DNA from: Tillandsia leiboldiana
Taxonomy: Eukaryota; Streptophyta; Magnoliopsida; Poales; Bromeliaceae
Assembly: GCA_029204045.2 (NCBI GenBank)
Contig: CM055077.1
Span: 2,563,393-2,627,392 of the forward strand
Length of the DNA stretch: 64,000 nt
Direction: 5' to 3'
Positions within the stretch are counted from its first letter, which is position 1; each line of letters opens with the position of its first letter. The position numbers and the translations under genes are program-made. The notes below the pieces were generated by a model. It did not search any database. It was not told the origin of the DNA and saw only the letters and a list, made by a program, of their open reading frames with translations. Below, piece after piece: positions 46,701-60,800 of the stretch.

Positions 46701-47969
46701 AGTCCGGCTACTATACTATTAGGTAGCGTTTGGTTCGGGGATTAGAAAAATTTTGTTATACCAGGGATAGGTACAGATTCTGGTATTAGCAGGAATTGGT
46801 GTAAATTTGCGTTTGGTTCGTTTTATGAGTTATACCGGAATTAAAGTAAATTGTGTTTGGTAAATTATATAGGAATAAGGAGAATAGGAAGAATTGGTAA
46901 AAATTGTGTTTGGTTGAGTATAGAGGAATAAGAAGAATTGATAAGTGATAAATTTGTGTATTGACTATTTTGCCCTTTATGATATAATATATAAATAAAA
47001 TAATTTATTATATTAATCAACCTAATAATAAATTTAAAATATTATTTAAAATTGTAAAAAATATTTAAAAATAAATAATAAATAATTAAAAGTACTTAAA
47101 AATAATAGAAAATTATATATTAAAATATTTAAAATTTTTGATTGTTTTGACTATTTTGCCCTTTAAATTAAATTTTAAAAAAATACATAATAAAAATTAA
47201 AGTTTAAGTGAGAGTAAAAATTTTAAGTGAGAGTAAATAAAAATTAATTTTTAAATTTTAAGTGAGAGTAAAAATTTAAATTTTTAAATTGCAATAAATT
47301 TTAAAAAATTTATAAAATAATTGTATAAATTTTAAAAATTTAAAATTAAAATTTTTTTTTCACAAATGAAATAAAATAAAATTTTTAGATTTCTTAAAAA
47401 ATAAGTTAAAAAATTAAAAAATTTTAAAAAATTTAAAATTTAAAATTTAAATATTTTTTAAAATTTAAAAATTCTAATTTAAAAAATTTATAAAATAATT
47501 TTTATTAATATGCAAAAGAAAGAAAAAAAAAATTAAAACCCACTAAAAAGAGAGTGAGGAAAGAGAGAGAGAGTCTTTTCTCGATTCTCGTGCCACTTTA
47601 TGGGTTCCTCCCAATTCCACCAAATAGCTGGAACCCGGATTCCAGCTTCCATACCCGTAATTCCAGCCAGCCTAGAACCCGGGTTCCCATCCATTCTATC
47701 CCCGTTTGGGTATGGACTTGGGGATAAGGGGGGTATTCCCCCCTTATCCCCCTTACCAAACGACGCCTTAATGGTACCAAGTTATTTGTGCTATCAAGTT
47801 TTCTACCCTTAGATCAACTCCTTTGATCATTTTCACCTGTTAGATTTTACTATTTCCCAACCACCTACTAAACCCAAGGGCCCACTATCATCTCAACCAC
47901 ATATTTTTTAATCCAATGGTTAAAAACTTAATAGTACCAATGACTTCGTACTATTAATAGTATTCTAGT

Positions 47970-47973
<4 letters not shown>
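46701..47973. mobile_element. Micron-like MITE K, split by a Harbinger-type element
   Basis: Left part 46701-46721 (GTCCGGCTACTATACTATTA), right part 47768-47973 (TTAATGGTACCAAGTTATTT to AATAGTATTCTAGTCTAACT). Removing 46722-47770 restores one element of the CTATCAA variant. TA arrays outside both ends. Confidence 0.75.
46722..47767. mobile_element. Harbinger/Tourist-type element, non-autonomous
   Basis: A 1046-bp AT-rich element with GGTAGCGTTTGGTTCGGGG at the left and an inverted GGCGTCGTTTGGTAAGGGGG at the right. The TTA duplication is seen at 46719-46721 and 47768-47770. No transposase frame. Confidence 0.8.

Positions 47974-47976
<3 letters not shown>

Positions 47977-48025
<49 letters not shown>
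47977..48025. repeat. (TA)n microsatellite
   Basis: About 25 TA units between two Micron-like MITEs. Confidence 0.95.

Positions 48026-49849
<1,824 letters not shown>

Positions 49850-49927
<78 letters not shown>
49850..49927. repeat. (TA)n microsatellite
   Basis: About 39 TA units. Confidence 0.95.
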
Positions 49928-49933
<6 letters not shown>

Positions 49934-50080
49934 CTCATTCCCAACAAAATTTTTTTTATTAATTATTTATTTAAAATTAGCGAAATACTGCGTCTCAGTT
50001 ATCCACTCACACAACAAGTGTGCAATTAATTTGCGCTCTCTTTTTAATATTTCTCGTAATCCATCAAAAATATAAAAATA

Positions 50081-50253
50081 GGAAAATGCTATGTGTACAC
50101 CCGTAAGGGGTGTACATCTCACACCCCCACTCATCTAAAGGTGGGGATTTGATGATGGATCATTTAATGTGACCCGTAAAAAATATCGCCACCATTAAAA
50201 TGGTGAAGATGTATGATGTACACCTCTTCGGGGTGTACATGTAGCATTGTTCA
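50081..50253. mobile_element. Stowaway-type MITE (GGTGTACA family), copy 4
   Basis: Left GGAAAATGCTATGTGTACAC, right GGGGTGTACATGTAGCATTG, with TA at the left border (50079-50080) and near the right border. Same plan as copies at 12044, 18207 and 43510. Confidence 0.8.
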
Positions 50254-50486
50254 TAAAAATCGTGGGCTAAACACACTATGTAATCTAATCGCTAATATTA
50301 AATATATTTGAAAATGAGATTCATTCCAAAATACATCATTACTCTCTAATTTTATTTTTCTCTTTCTAAATTTGAACACTTTTTCTTTCTAATTATATTT
50401 ATTTTTTTTACTAATTTGTTCTCTACCTCTCACCCTATTTATTTAATTAGGCGCTCTTTCTAGCCTATGCTCTCTCCCCTCCCTCC

Positions 50487-50528
<42 letters not shown>

Positions 50529-50949
50529 AACTCTTATTAATTACCATTTAATAATTAACACCTTATCAAAATTTTTTTCTAAAAAGAAGTTGATATTTTT
50601 ATTAACATCTAAAATTAATTAACAAAATAAATAGAATAATTTTATATTTTTTATAATCTTAAATAATATAATTATACGAACTAAATACGAAAATTCTGCA
50701 CTCTTAGTAACAGGATAAATAAAAATCAAATATTTGAACATCCTTTTATTCCTGATAATTTTTCACAATGTGAATCAAGAGCACCCTAAAAGCAATGTTA
50801 TACGTAACACCTCTACTAAAAATATAATTCTTACACCCTAACTTTTAAAAGACCAAAATTTATTCACTGATCAATTTTTTTTTTTTTTTTTTTAAAAAAC
50901 CCCAACTCAAAAGTGATTTTTAAACCGTAGGATTATGTAGTGTTCAGAT

Positions 50950-51292
50950 CAAGATTTTAAGTATTCATCGGCACGGGCCGTATCTACCGTGCCGTACCGT
51001 GCCAATAAGATACCGACACGATACAGCTCCTGTGCCGATGACACAGCTCAAAACCCTTTTTTCTTAAAATTACTAAGTAATTTTCTTAATAAAATTCAAA
51101 ATATTTAATAAAAATACATAATAAGTAATTAAAAAATTTTATTGCTAAAAAAATTAAATATTTTATGTCATTATATGTCGGTACGTATGTATTTTTTATG
51201 ACCGGCACTCATCGGCACGGCTCGGCACACACCGTGCCGTACCGTGCCGGCAAGTTTTCGGCACGACCCGTGCCACGGCACTTAAATCCTTG
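50950..51292. mobile_element. hAT-type MITE (CGGCACG family), copy 1
   Basis: A 343-bp element from CAAGATTTTAAGTATTCATC to CACGGCACTTAAATCCTTG, flanked by a perfect 8-bp duplication GTTCAGAT (50942-50949 and 51293-51300). Subterminal zones are packed with CGGCACG/CGTGCCG in both orientations. No coding capacity. Confidence 0.9.
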
Positions 51293-51397
51293 GTTCAGAT
51301 GATATTTTTTAAGCAATAATCCTTCTGGGGTTGCAAGCAAGAATCAAAAAACATACTACTCACCCAAGCAAAGCAAAGAGTGGAAATGGACTCAATG

Positions 51398-51401
<4 letters not shown>

Positions 51402-51478
<77 letters not shown>
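51402..51478. repeat. (GA)n microsatellite
   Basis: About 38 GA units in the 3' flank of the PP2C gene. Confidence 0.95.
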
Positions 51479-51482
<4 letters not shown>

Positions 51483-51663
51483 CCAAAAAAACAGTAATAA
51501 GCATCCAAGCTAAGAACCAAAACATATAACCAGCATAATAAAACAAGTTGTCTAGTTTATGGCAAAAACAAAAGGAATAAAGAAACGGCAGGGTCGGCCC
51601 GGCTTAATGATAGCAGAAGACTAACCTGCGACATAAGTTGGGCGAAGGTTCGAACCGATAAAA

Positions 51664-54600
51664 TCAACTCGGATCATCTGACTCAGCTGGAGAATCAACC
51701 CCAGGTTTCTCATGGTGGAATTTCACAACAATGCATGTTATGTTGTCGGCGCTTCCCCGCGAGAAGGCGGTCTCCGTCAGCTTCCGAGCTGCGGCCTCGG
51801 GCTCCTCTGCCTCTCTCACGAGCGAAACGGCATCCTAATTATTTCAGCAAATCGATTGAAGCAGTATAAGATCATGATGGGAACAGGTAAGGCAAAAAGT
51901 TTTTGCATGTCTGTTAATGGATAAATTTTCCTAATTATAAGGGAAAAAGAATCAAATTTTCAAAATCCCCACAATCGAAGTTTCACCGAGCGAATGCTTG
52001 GTGCGATTAACCAATGAATTCAAAACAACTTCCTAGATAAACACCTCAATAGAATGTGGTGCATCAAAATAGATCGAAAGAAGAATTCACCTCATTAGGA
52101 ACCACATCCCACAGCCCATCACTAGCCAAAATCAGAAACTCCAGCTCATCGCCTATCTCTTGCTCCTGAGGAAATGTTCAAAGCAAACCAATTAATTATT
52201 GTGGCTTTTCAAAATAGAGCGCAACAATTGAATCATCTATTTTACGTTCTCATGTAATTCTTACAAAAATTGGATTTCAACCATGCTTTTTCGGTTAAAA
52301 ATGTATGCCTTGTTGCAATTAAAGGTAGTTATGATCACAACACAGGATGCTTCAATCTACTTATTCTGGTTTTTGTCAATTTTAAGTAATTCTTTGAGAG
52401 GATATTTATATTTGAAGTTTCGAAAAACTGAAGTCTACTTTAATTTCAAGAAGGTTTTTTGGGCTTCACTCTCGGGCATTGTCGCCTTGCACTCTACAAG
52501 AAAAAAAAAAAGTGAGGAACTACTGAGAGAAAAGAATTAGACTAAATAGAGGTTCTTAACACAATAGAGTAACTGGCACAATCAAGTAACCTAATATATC
52601 TTACGAAAGTACAAAATCTATTGTGAAGTGTTCTAGATGAATTATGTTAAATATAACTGGAGTCTAATGGTAAAGGTCAAAAAAGACAAAAAAGAAGATA
52701 AGAAGCCTCTCCCACCAAATTGGCCCGATTAATAATAGGAGATGAGTTTATTCGGAAATTGAGAGGACACGTTATAGAACCCAGTTCCTACTTAAACTTC
52801 ACAAGAGAGCAGTGGGGTACCTGAATCTCAGGTTCCGCGACGACAAACTGTTTCAAAAGGCGGTTACCAAATGCACGGGACATTGCAAGTACACCTCCCA
52901 CCCTCCAAGTACCTACAAAAAGAAGATTGCAAGTGTAAACAGATGTGGCGTATATATTCTAGCACATTCTACATGCAACCCCAACGCCCAACTCCATCTG
53001 ATTCCTCCCCCAAAAACAAACACTTGTTTGTATGTATATCGTGTTCCTCTACCCTAAATATGGGTACACTGTCAAGCACCCAATTAACATCAGAAAGAAA
53101 CAAATCTCATAAACCGGAGTGCAATTTTTGTACAAAATAAAAAGATGAAGCAATCTGCATTCCATCACGGGGCTAAATTTTCAAACATCAAATATTTACC
53201 ATAATAAGTGCTGAAGCAACTGTGAAAGCATGGATCTTATAGGGAACTGCATAATTCAATCAAAATAGCAACATCATATGATAAAAAATTAGCAGACTCA
53301 CCAGCCCACATAACAATCCCTCCAGCATTTTCAATTCTCTTGCGCTCATCACTTCTATTTGGCTTGTGATCATCTGATAGTGGAATTGCTACAAAATAAA
53401 AGAGGAAGAAACATGTTACTTACACCATCAATTAAGATGTATTTCGACATGAACATAACCAATGGGACATAATAGGAACTGTGGACTAAAATATCCACCG
53501 GACGGAATCATGGGAAGGAAAGTGGAAAGTTACAATGGAAAGTGGTAAATTGAACACTCCACACTTGCATATGAAGTTTGATATCTGGCAAAAAATTGTT
53601 GACGAGAAACAAACAAGGTTTATTATCTGGATACTTCTTCTCTTTCGTGCTTTTCTTGAGTCAACAAATAAAAATATCTGATAGAAAAATCGCACATGTA
53701 CTAGTTAAAAATCTCCGACTTCCTGCAGAATTAGCAAGATTGTAATATTAACTCAAGAGTAAAAAAAGTACCTTTTCCTGCTAGTGATATTACAGCCCGT
53801 GAATCTCCAACATTTGCCACATACAAGTGGTTTCCAACCAAAACAGCCGTTGATGCTGTGGAACCATCATCTCTGAAAGCATTGCTCTCAGAATCCAAAA
53901 AGTCTGAATCAGTTTGTTTATAGGTTTCACCTGCAGAAAATATGCATTTACAAAGTTAATCGATCCACTTTAGACCAAAGTCATTACCATGGCTAAACTA
54001 CATCATAGACTGAAAATACTTATGGCCAATTTTGTGTCGGTCATGAACTGTGGATGCTTCATGAGGTTTTGAAATAAGTGCTCCTTCAAGTATTCAGCAG
54101 CACGTGAGCCACCATGACCTGTTTTACAGAATTATCAATTAACAGCCGAATACTTGACCAGCCAACGAAACAACGAAAAGATTGGAAAGGAAAGAGATCA
54201 GGACCATCAAATATCCCAAAAAGACTGATGTGTTTTCCATCAATTATAGATGATTTTACATCATAAAAATCTTCCATGCTTGCTCTCCTCCCTTCAAAGC
54301 TTGAATATCCACAACTCAAACTTCCATCCTCACTGCAGATAAGTCAGGTAATCCGTAAGGGCAGCTGTTTCAAATAAATAAAAATATAAATAGAGATCCC
54401 AATCCCAAATAATATTACGTCAAGTGAGAGATCGTCATAATTTGGCATCAGTCAGAATCTGTAAGAGTAGCAGCTGACGATCATGCTTATGCAAATTCTT
54501 GACACAGCACACACAAGAACGCCATTTTCGGCAGAATGGTATTCCATCCTCAGTTGTGTGTTGGTTCAATTTCCGAAAAACGACAATTGATGGGTCAAAC

Positions 54601-55397
54601 CACATTTATTACTTCTTTCAAAGTCACGAGCATGGTTCTTCCGACATCCGCCATGCACATGAGCGAGGTTTTCAAAGCTATTCATAGTCCTTGTCGTATC
54701 AAACAGATCTTGTTGGCGACAGCGTTCACATGATCATAGATACGGCACCAGGATCAAAGAACCTATTAGCACCTTATTTAAAGCGGCAGCACTATTGGTC
54801 CATGATTTCCAAGCAAGGACTTCTATTACTACACGTGCGCATGAGTAATAACTAATAAGCGACAAATCAATATCCCTAGCTACATAAACTACCATGCATT
54901 AGAAATTTAACTGCTAGATCACACTATAATACAGTTGCACTTTGTGAAAGCATTATAAGCATCATTTTAGTAATGCTATCCACTCCTCTTACATGCTGAA
55001 AAAATAATAATTATAACAAACAACCTTAAAATAGTAGTCTCAAGCATATCATATACCTCAAAATCATCAAAGATAAATCAGCAATAACAAAAATACTTGT
55101 AAAATTTAACAACAATCACAGTGTTCATCCACTCCTCTTACATGCTGAAACAATAATAATTATAACAAACAACCTTAAAATAGTAGAGTATCAAGCATAT
55201 CATATACCTCAAAACCAATTACCAAAAATACTTGTAAAATTAGCAACAATCACAGTGTTCATACAACTCTCATTCCAAAGTTGTTACCTTTTCGATCCTC
55301 CACTGGTGTATCCACCAACATCCACCGGATCCTTCTCGTGCGGTGCGTCGACGACCGGTCCCTGCTCCCCCTCCCGCCCACTCGACTCCACCATCAT
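51664..55397 (-). CDS. Protein phosphatase 2C (PP2C59/WIN2-like)
   Basis: Metal-dependent Ser/Thr phosphatase, 306 residues. Eight minus-strand exons: 55397-55288, 54332-54205, 54118-54020, 53930-53772, 53388-53302, 52912-52821, 52165-52091, 51834-51664; all phases fit. The start is the first of two adjacent ATGs. After a short variable leader come LSCGYSSFEGRRASMEDFYD, FGIFDGHGGSRAAEYLKEHL (metal-binding D79-G80), TASTAVLVGNHLYVANVGDS, NAGGIVMWAGTWRVGGVLAM, FLILASDGLWDVV and SRGSADNITCIVVKF: the full set of PP2C motifs with the acidic metal ligands. Length and exon pattern match the plant group with Arabidopsis PP2C59 (WIN2). Intron 1 carries a tandem duplication. Confidence 0.94.
54975..55262. 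repeat. Tandem duplication in PP2C intron 1
   Basis: Two copies (about 54975-55130 and 55131-55262) sharing CCACTCCTCTTACATGCTGA, AACAAACAACCTTAAAATAG and AACAATCACAGTGTTCAT, with a small deletion in the second. Confidence 0.85.
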
Positions 55398-55804
55398 CTT
55401 CCCCGCCCAGCTCTAACTCTCCGATGCTTCAGAGGATGCCTCACTCCGACCCCCCTCTCCAGATCCGATCCCGCTCTTACCCCCCCTCCGGATTCGAATC
55501 CCCTCACAGCGCCATCACACACCATCTAAGTCTAGGGCTACCAAATCCGATCAAAAGCCTAGGGCTACCAAATCTGATCCCACAAAATCAAAACAAAACA
55601 AAACAAAACAAAACAAAACAAAAAAGGATCGCTCGAATCTACGCGATCGACAGAGGAAATCCACTAGGCGTGAAGCGAAATCGCGCAAACCTTCGTTCGA
55701 TCCACGGATTCGGCGATCGAAGAGGTCGAGGGAGTGTGGACGAGCTCCTTCTTCGGTCGCCAACGAAGGTCGAGGGATCGAGAGGTCGAGAGATCGAGAT
55801 CGAG

Positions 55805-55852
<48 letters not shown>

Positions 55853-56137
55853 GGTGGCACGAGCGAGAGGGAGAACGTGGCAAAGTGGGGGAGGAAGTGG
55901 CATGCAACCGATTCCAGCTCGGAACTCCGAGTTCCGAATTCCGAGTTCCGAGTTCCGAGTTCCAGATCGGAACTCAATTACAGCTCCGACCTCTCTTTCT
56001 TTCTCTCACTCACTTTATCGGCCCAGGACTGCAGGGTGAGCCGAGAGCGATGCCGACGTGTAGGAGAAATTATTGCGTGTACGCATGACATTTATTTATT
56101 TATTTATTTATTTTATTTTATATTTTTATTTTTTTTT
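55398..56137. other. PP2C upstream region with simple repeats
   Basis: A 24-bp direct duplication (CTAGGGCTACCAAATC, about 55532-55580), (AAAAC)n at 55586-55622, (GATCGA)n/(GA)n at 55795-55845 and a GAGTTCC heptamer array with an inverted flank at 55916-55976. Frames through these tracts are artefacts. Confidence 0.6.
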
Positions 56138-56472
56138 GCTAAATTACAGAAAATTTTTCTGTAAAATTTTATTTTTTAAATTTTTTTAAAATTTATATTT
56201 TATTTCCTTCTAATTACGAAATTATGTATTTACCTCTGCTGTCATCGCTGCATAAATGATTCTGTGATCTTGTATTGCAGTATCATCACTGTAGTTATTG
56301 GAACTGAATTTTGCTCATCAACATTTTCAATCCTTCAATCACTTACGGAACGATGACAGCAGCAAAATAAGTATATAATTTTATAATTAGAATAAATAAA
56401 ATATAGATTTTTAAAAGTTATGAGAAAAAGTGAGAAAGTGAAATTTTACATGAAAGTTTTATATAATTTAGC
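56138..56472. mobile_element. Mutator-like MITE related to 35021-35788
   Basis: Left GCTAAATTACAGAAAATTTT, right inverted GCTAAATTATATAAAACTTT; long AT-rich arms, T-runs on both outer sides so a duplication cannot be defined. The inner part contains TGTCATCGCTGC and its inverted GATGACAGCAGC. Confidence 0.65.
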
Positions 56473-56633
56473 TTTTTTTTTTTCAGACGGTTAAAATTTA
56501 TATTTTTCATTTTAAAAATTTTAAAAATATTTTTAAAAAATTACGGCATTAATAAAAATGTTGTCATTATTTGTTAGTTTGTAATGCATTCTGATCTAGT
56601 GAGAGATTACTGGTTTAAAGAAAAATTTAGAAG

Positions 56634-56635
<2 letters not shown>

Positions 56636-56712
<77 letters not shown>
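56636..56712. repeat. (TA)n microsatellite
   Basis: About 38 TA units. Confidence 0.95.
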
Positions 56713-56716
<4 letters not shown>

Positions 56717-57288
56717 CAAATAAACACTTTAAATAAAAAATTGCAAGTAATTTATTGTCCACACCTAAACTTTTTTTTTTATGTAGAAGTTAAAAAACAT
56801 AAATAAATAAATACAATACCAAATGAGAAATTTTAATAAATGCTCCTTAACATATCTAAAAAACTTATATAATTTATAGAGGCCTCTAGTAGTCCCCAAA
56901 AAAATTAATAGTGCAACACAAACTATTATATAATTTGTAAAACGCTTGTTAAGGAAAAAAATTAATTTATGATCATAACATTTATCACTTTGTATAGGAG
57001 CTTCTAGATAAACAATTTTCTATATATAATTATATCTTAATTTATATTTTTTTTCTCTAATTGTATATTTTTCTATATAAAAAAATTTATTATTGATGAA
57101 ATAATACAACTGTGCATTCAATGTGGATTCATCTCAAAAAGCTCTATTAGCAATCAAGTCATGATCAGCTATCCCTAACACAAATAATAAAGGGCTTAGT
57201 GGTTGATATTCGAGGTTTCGAATTGGAAATCTAGTTGCTTCACGTTTTCAGCTAAATTTATTTTAAAATAAACGAAACGGATAGTATA
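56713..57288. other. AT-rich spacer
   Basis: No gene or element ends recognised. Near 57195-57225 there is a short TTCGAGGTTTCGAATTG stretch that resembles a polymerase III B box, too weak to call. Confidence 0.35.
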
Positions 57289-57293
57289 TTATC

Positions 57294-57869
57294 TGTGGCA
57301 CCCCCAGAATTTGGATTAGTTATATATATAAATGATATAATAGGATTAAATCTCTTAACCCGGCTATAGCATTTTGGATGGTAGCAAGATCCAAGAGGTT
57401 ATAAGAGTTAAGCGTGCTAGAGCTAGAGTAGTTCTAGGATGGGCGACCCCCTGGAAAGTGGGGCGTCACAGTTGGTATCAGAGCCATTCACCAGCCGGAA
57501 ATGTGAGATGAGTCTCGGCTGAGCCAGGGTTATATAGCGGGTAGAGCAAGGCTCCCCAACTAATGACCGTTGTGAGTGGAGTGCAACTCCTCATAAGGTC
57601 GGCTAAGACTAGCGAGGACGAGTCTCACATCGCCTGGTGCTTGTGAGTGTGTTTGAGCCTGACGTGGACGCCAGGGCTTAAAGGGGGAAGAATGTGACAC
57701 CCCCAGAATTTGGATTAGTCCTATATATAAATGATATAATAGGACTAAATCTCTTAACTCGACTATAACATTTTGAATGGTAGCAAGATCCAAGAGGTTA
57801 TGAGAGTTAAGCGTGCTAGAGCTAGAGTAGTTCTAGGATGGACGACTCCCTAGGAAGTGGGGCCTCACA
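57294..57869 (+). mobile_element. Cassandra TRIM retrotransposon, complete
   Basis: A 576-bp element with two 177-bp LTRs (57294-57470 and 57693-57869; about 14 differences, mostly transitions), each starting TGTG and ending TCACA. A primer-binding site TGGTATCAGAGCCA (57473-57486, initiator Met tRNA type) follows the 5' LTR and a purine tract AAGGGGGAAGAA (57681-57692) precedes the 3' LTR. The host duplication is TTATC (57289-57293 and 57870-57874). Each LTR contains 5S rRNA-like sequence (GTTAAGCGTGCTAG, AGTAGTTCTAGGATGG), the hallmark of Cassandra. No protein is encoded, as expected. Confidence 0.95.
57407..57465 (+). other. 5S rRNA-derived domain in Cassandra 5' LTR
   Basis: AGTTAAGCGTGC and AGTAGTTCTAGGATGGGCGA followed by ACCCCCTGGAAAGT match the internal control region (A box, intermediate element, C box) and 3' part of plant 5S rRNA. 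The 5' third of 5S rRNA is not recognisable. The 3' LTR carries the same block at about 57806-57860. Confidence 0.9.
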
Positions 57870-60800
57870 TTATCTTTCTCTCACAAAAAAAAATAAAAAA
57901 TAAAAAATAAAAAAAAATCAATCAATCAAATCATGCACAATCTTATACTGAGTATCAAGAATTTTTCCTAACATATCAAGGTGAGTGCTCAATTCAATAA
58001 TTTTATACTTTTGTGAGAATTCCTTTGCGCCAAATTGCTATAACGGAGGAGCCCTTGAGCACAACTTATTTTGCTTGTGAATGTTCTCTTAAATTAAAAC
58101 GCTTGCAAAATTTGCAGCATCTATTTTCGTTTTCTTATTCGACTTCGATCTCAGTTTGAATCATTGCGAGGGCAATTAATGCAACGTTTAAGAACTTTGT
58201 GCTCGATCCACAAAACCTCTTGAACCTGCTGTTTTTGTGACAAATAGCCACATCAGCTATTTCATACTTCTAAATCTGCTCAAAGCAAGCCAAATGAGAC
58301 TAGCTACATATTCCAGAATCAGAAAGGACAAGCGTCGAATATAATGTCGCTATTATCATTATTGGGGTCGTACTAACTATCAATAATGAACACCGTAAAA
58401 ACAAGCGAACCGATCGAATCTTTTCAGCATCGAGGAGCTCAAGTTACTGCTACTTGAATCGGTCCGAATCAAGATGCATCGATCGGACGACATTATGTCA
58501 TCAACTAGAAACATGCGTTCAATGTTCTCTGCTACTCATAACTTTTCCTTTGGCTGCTCCAGAATACTCAGGTATGTGGCCTAATCATTCATGGATATTA
58601 AATTCTGGAACTTCCTTTTATATGACAACAAATAAATCTTGCCTCATCTTTACCTGCTACGGGTCAGAAAAATTTAACTACTATTTCTGATATTTGTACC
58701 TTTTATTTTGCATATTTCAAAACTATCTTTAAATTTGTTCCCCGCGTTGATCATTTAATTATCTTAATTGTCTTATCTCTTATGATTCTATTTTTTGTTT
58801 TGTACAGAATCGTCGTCGTACCCGAAGATTGATTGATTGATGGGGACCATAAGTGTGATGGACTTTTCTATATGAATTCTCTTCATCTACCATCATTTTT
58901 TTTTGCCTCTTCTACAATTACTACTACTTCCTCCATAACTAAAGGTCATCTTTTTTTTATTTATTTTCTTTATTTATTCATAATGTTGTTGTAGAACACG
59001 TTAGTTAGTGATTCTTAATTTTCATTTTGTATGAATCGTTAATTAGTTAGTGAAGCAAACTAATACACCTGTTTTTTTCTCATAATAGTTTTAATTTAAT
59101 TCATTCTTATGTTTCGGGGACCAGTTTAAATTTCCGCACGTTTTGACAATAAAAATTATATAATATTTGTAGATTTTTTTTTTTTTCGTTTTATATTGAT
59201 ATATTTTATGCATCATAGTTCTGAACTTTCTAAAATTTTTCAAAATTTTTCGACTAGGGTTAAAACTCTCAATATTTTAACCTAAAACTATTTTACCTAA
59301 GTCAAATTTCCATGAAATAAATATTTTTTTTAAAGGATCATACAAGAAGCATTTTTTCTTTTTTCTTTTTTGGGTACAGAGAAACTTCTCCACTTTAGTA
59401 ATGAAGAGGTCGGCATTATTCCGCGGCTCCCACCTTACATGTGATTCCACGTCGAAAAGAAATGATTGCTTGCACTCGATTTACCAATTCATCCATGAAC
59501 CGCGGGAAATCAAATTAGGAAAAAAAAAAATTAATATTTTCTAAGAATCGAGTGTCCTTCAATAGTATTAAGTTAGAAAAAAATAAAATAAAAATATAAA
59601 AATATAAAAATATACTATTAAAATTTTCAATAAAATGAAAAAAAAATAAAAAAAGTATAACAAAGAATATACTTAAATGTGACATCACTTTCGTAAACTA
59701 GTAAAATATTTTCTCATACTCGCACGCACGGAGGGTGATGTGGTGCGCCCGTTTTGGCATTTTTGCTCGGATCCAACTAGGAGGAGTAATTTAATAATCT
59801 ATTTAATTTTTTTTCTTTTAAGAATAAAAATGAATTAAGTATTATTTAAATGAATGGGTCGCATGTCGATAGATTAGGAATTTGAGCTGGCAAATCAGGT
59901 TGCATTCGCAAGTAAAAGATGACCATATTACCTTTTGTTTTCATTAAACTGAATGTTGACGTTCGTCATCCATGATTGTACTAGCCAATTGACACGTCTT
60001 AACTTCCACGAAAGAAAATGGGTGTCGTTAAAGACGTATGATTGATTAATGCTTAGATTTGTCCAGGCTCTTTCTTCGGATATAAATAAAAATTAATTAT
60101 TTTAAAAATAAAAATAAATATAAATTTAAATAAAAATTATAGTAATTTTATATTTAGTTGAGTATAAAAATTATACTGGAATAAAAAAAATTATGTTTGA
60201 TAAATTAAAAAAAAATAAGAATAATAAAAAAAAATTAAAATTTATAAAATAAAATAAAATAATTTAAAATTTTATAAATTTAAATACCTTATAATTTAAA
60301 AAATTTTAATTAAAAAAATAAATAATAATAAGCCACAGTTGGAACAACTATTTCATCTGTAGGGTGAAACAGCTGTTCTATCCTTATACCGAAATAATCT
60401 GATACGAAAAATCTGTTACGGAGAGAACAGCTGTTCCCCCGACATTTAAATACTGTTTGAATATAAAGAAGGGATAACCCTCTTATCCCCTTATACCGGT
60501 TGCCAAACAACCTAGGGGATCAGAAACTGGACCCACCAGCGCACCGCCAGAAAATAGCACTCAAGTAGACTAAAGTTTACATAAATATCATCTGACACTA
60601 TTAGATAAAAGTAATCCTAAACAACTTTTCTACAAAACGATTTCATTGATTTGTTCATTTTTCCAGTAATTTTTTTTAAGCAAGAACGAGCAAGATTTTT
60701 TTTTAGATAATTAAAAGGACTTAGTCACAATCATAATATACCCCAGAGCAGAGCGGTTTAACTGCATTAGTTTCCTGGATGGATGGATAGCAGTGCAAAG

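Noticed and set aside
54499..54733. Two overlapping plus-strand frames
   Set aside because: They lie inside PP2C intron 1 with no domain or conservation signal visible.
55343..56164. 273-codon plus-strand frame
   Set aside because: Runs through PP2C exon 1 antisense, then AAAAC, GA and GAGTTCC repeats; biased composition and no domain.
57407..57465. Genuine 5S rRNA gene
   Set aside because: Only the internal and 3' part of 5S is present, and it lies within both LTRs of a Cassandra element.
58454..58690. 78-codon plus-strand frame
   Set aside because: Some soluble-protein look, but no recognisable motif and no adjoining exons.
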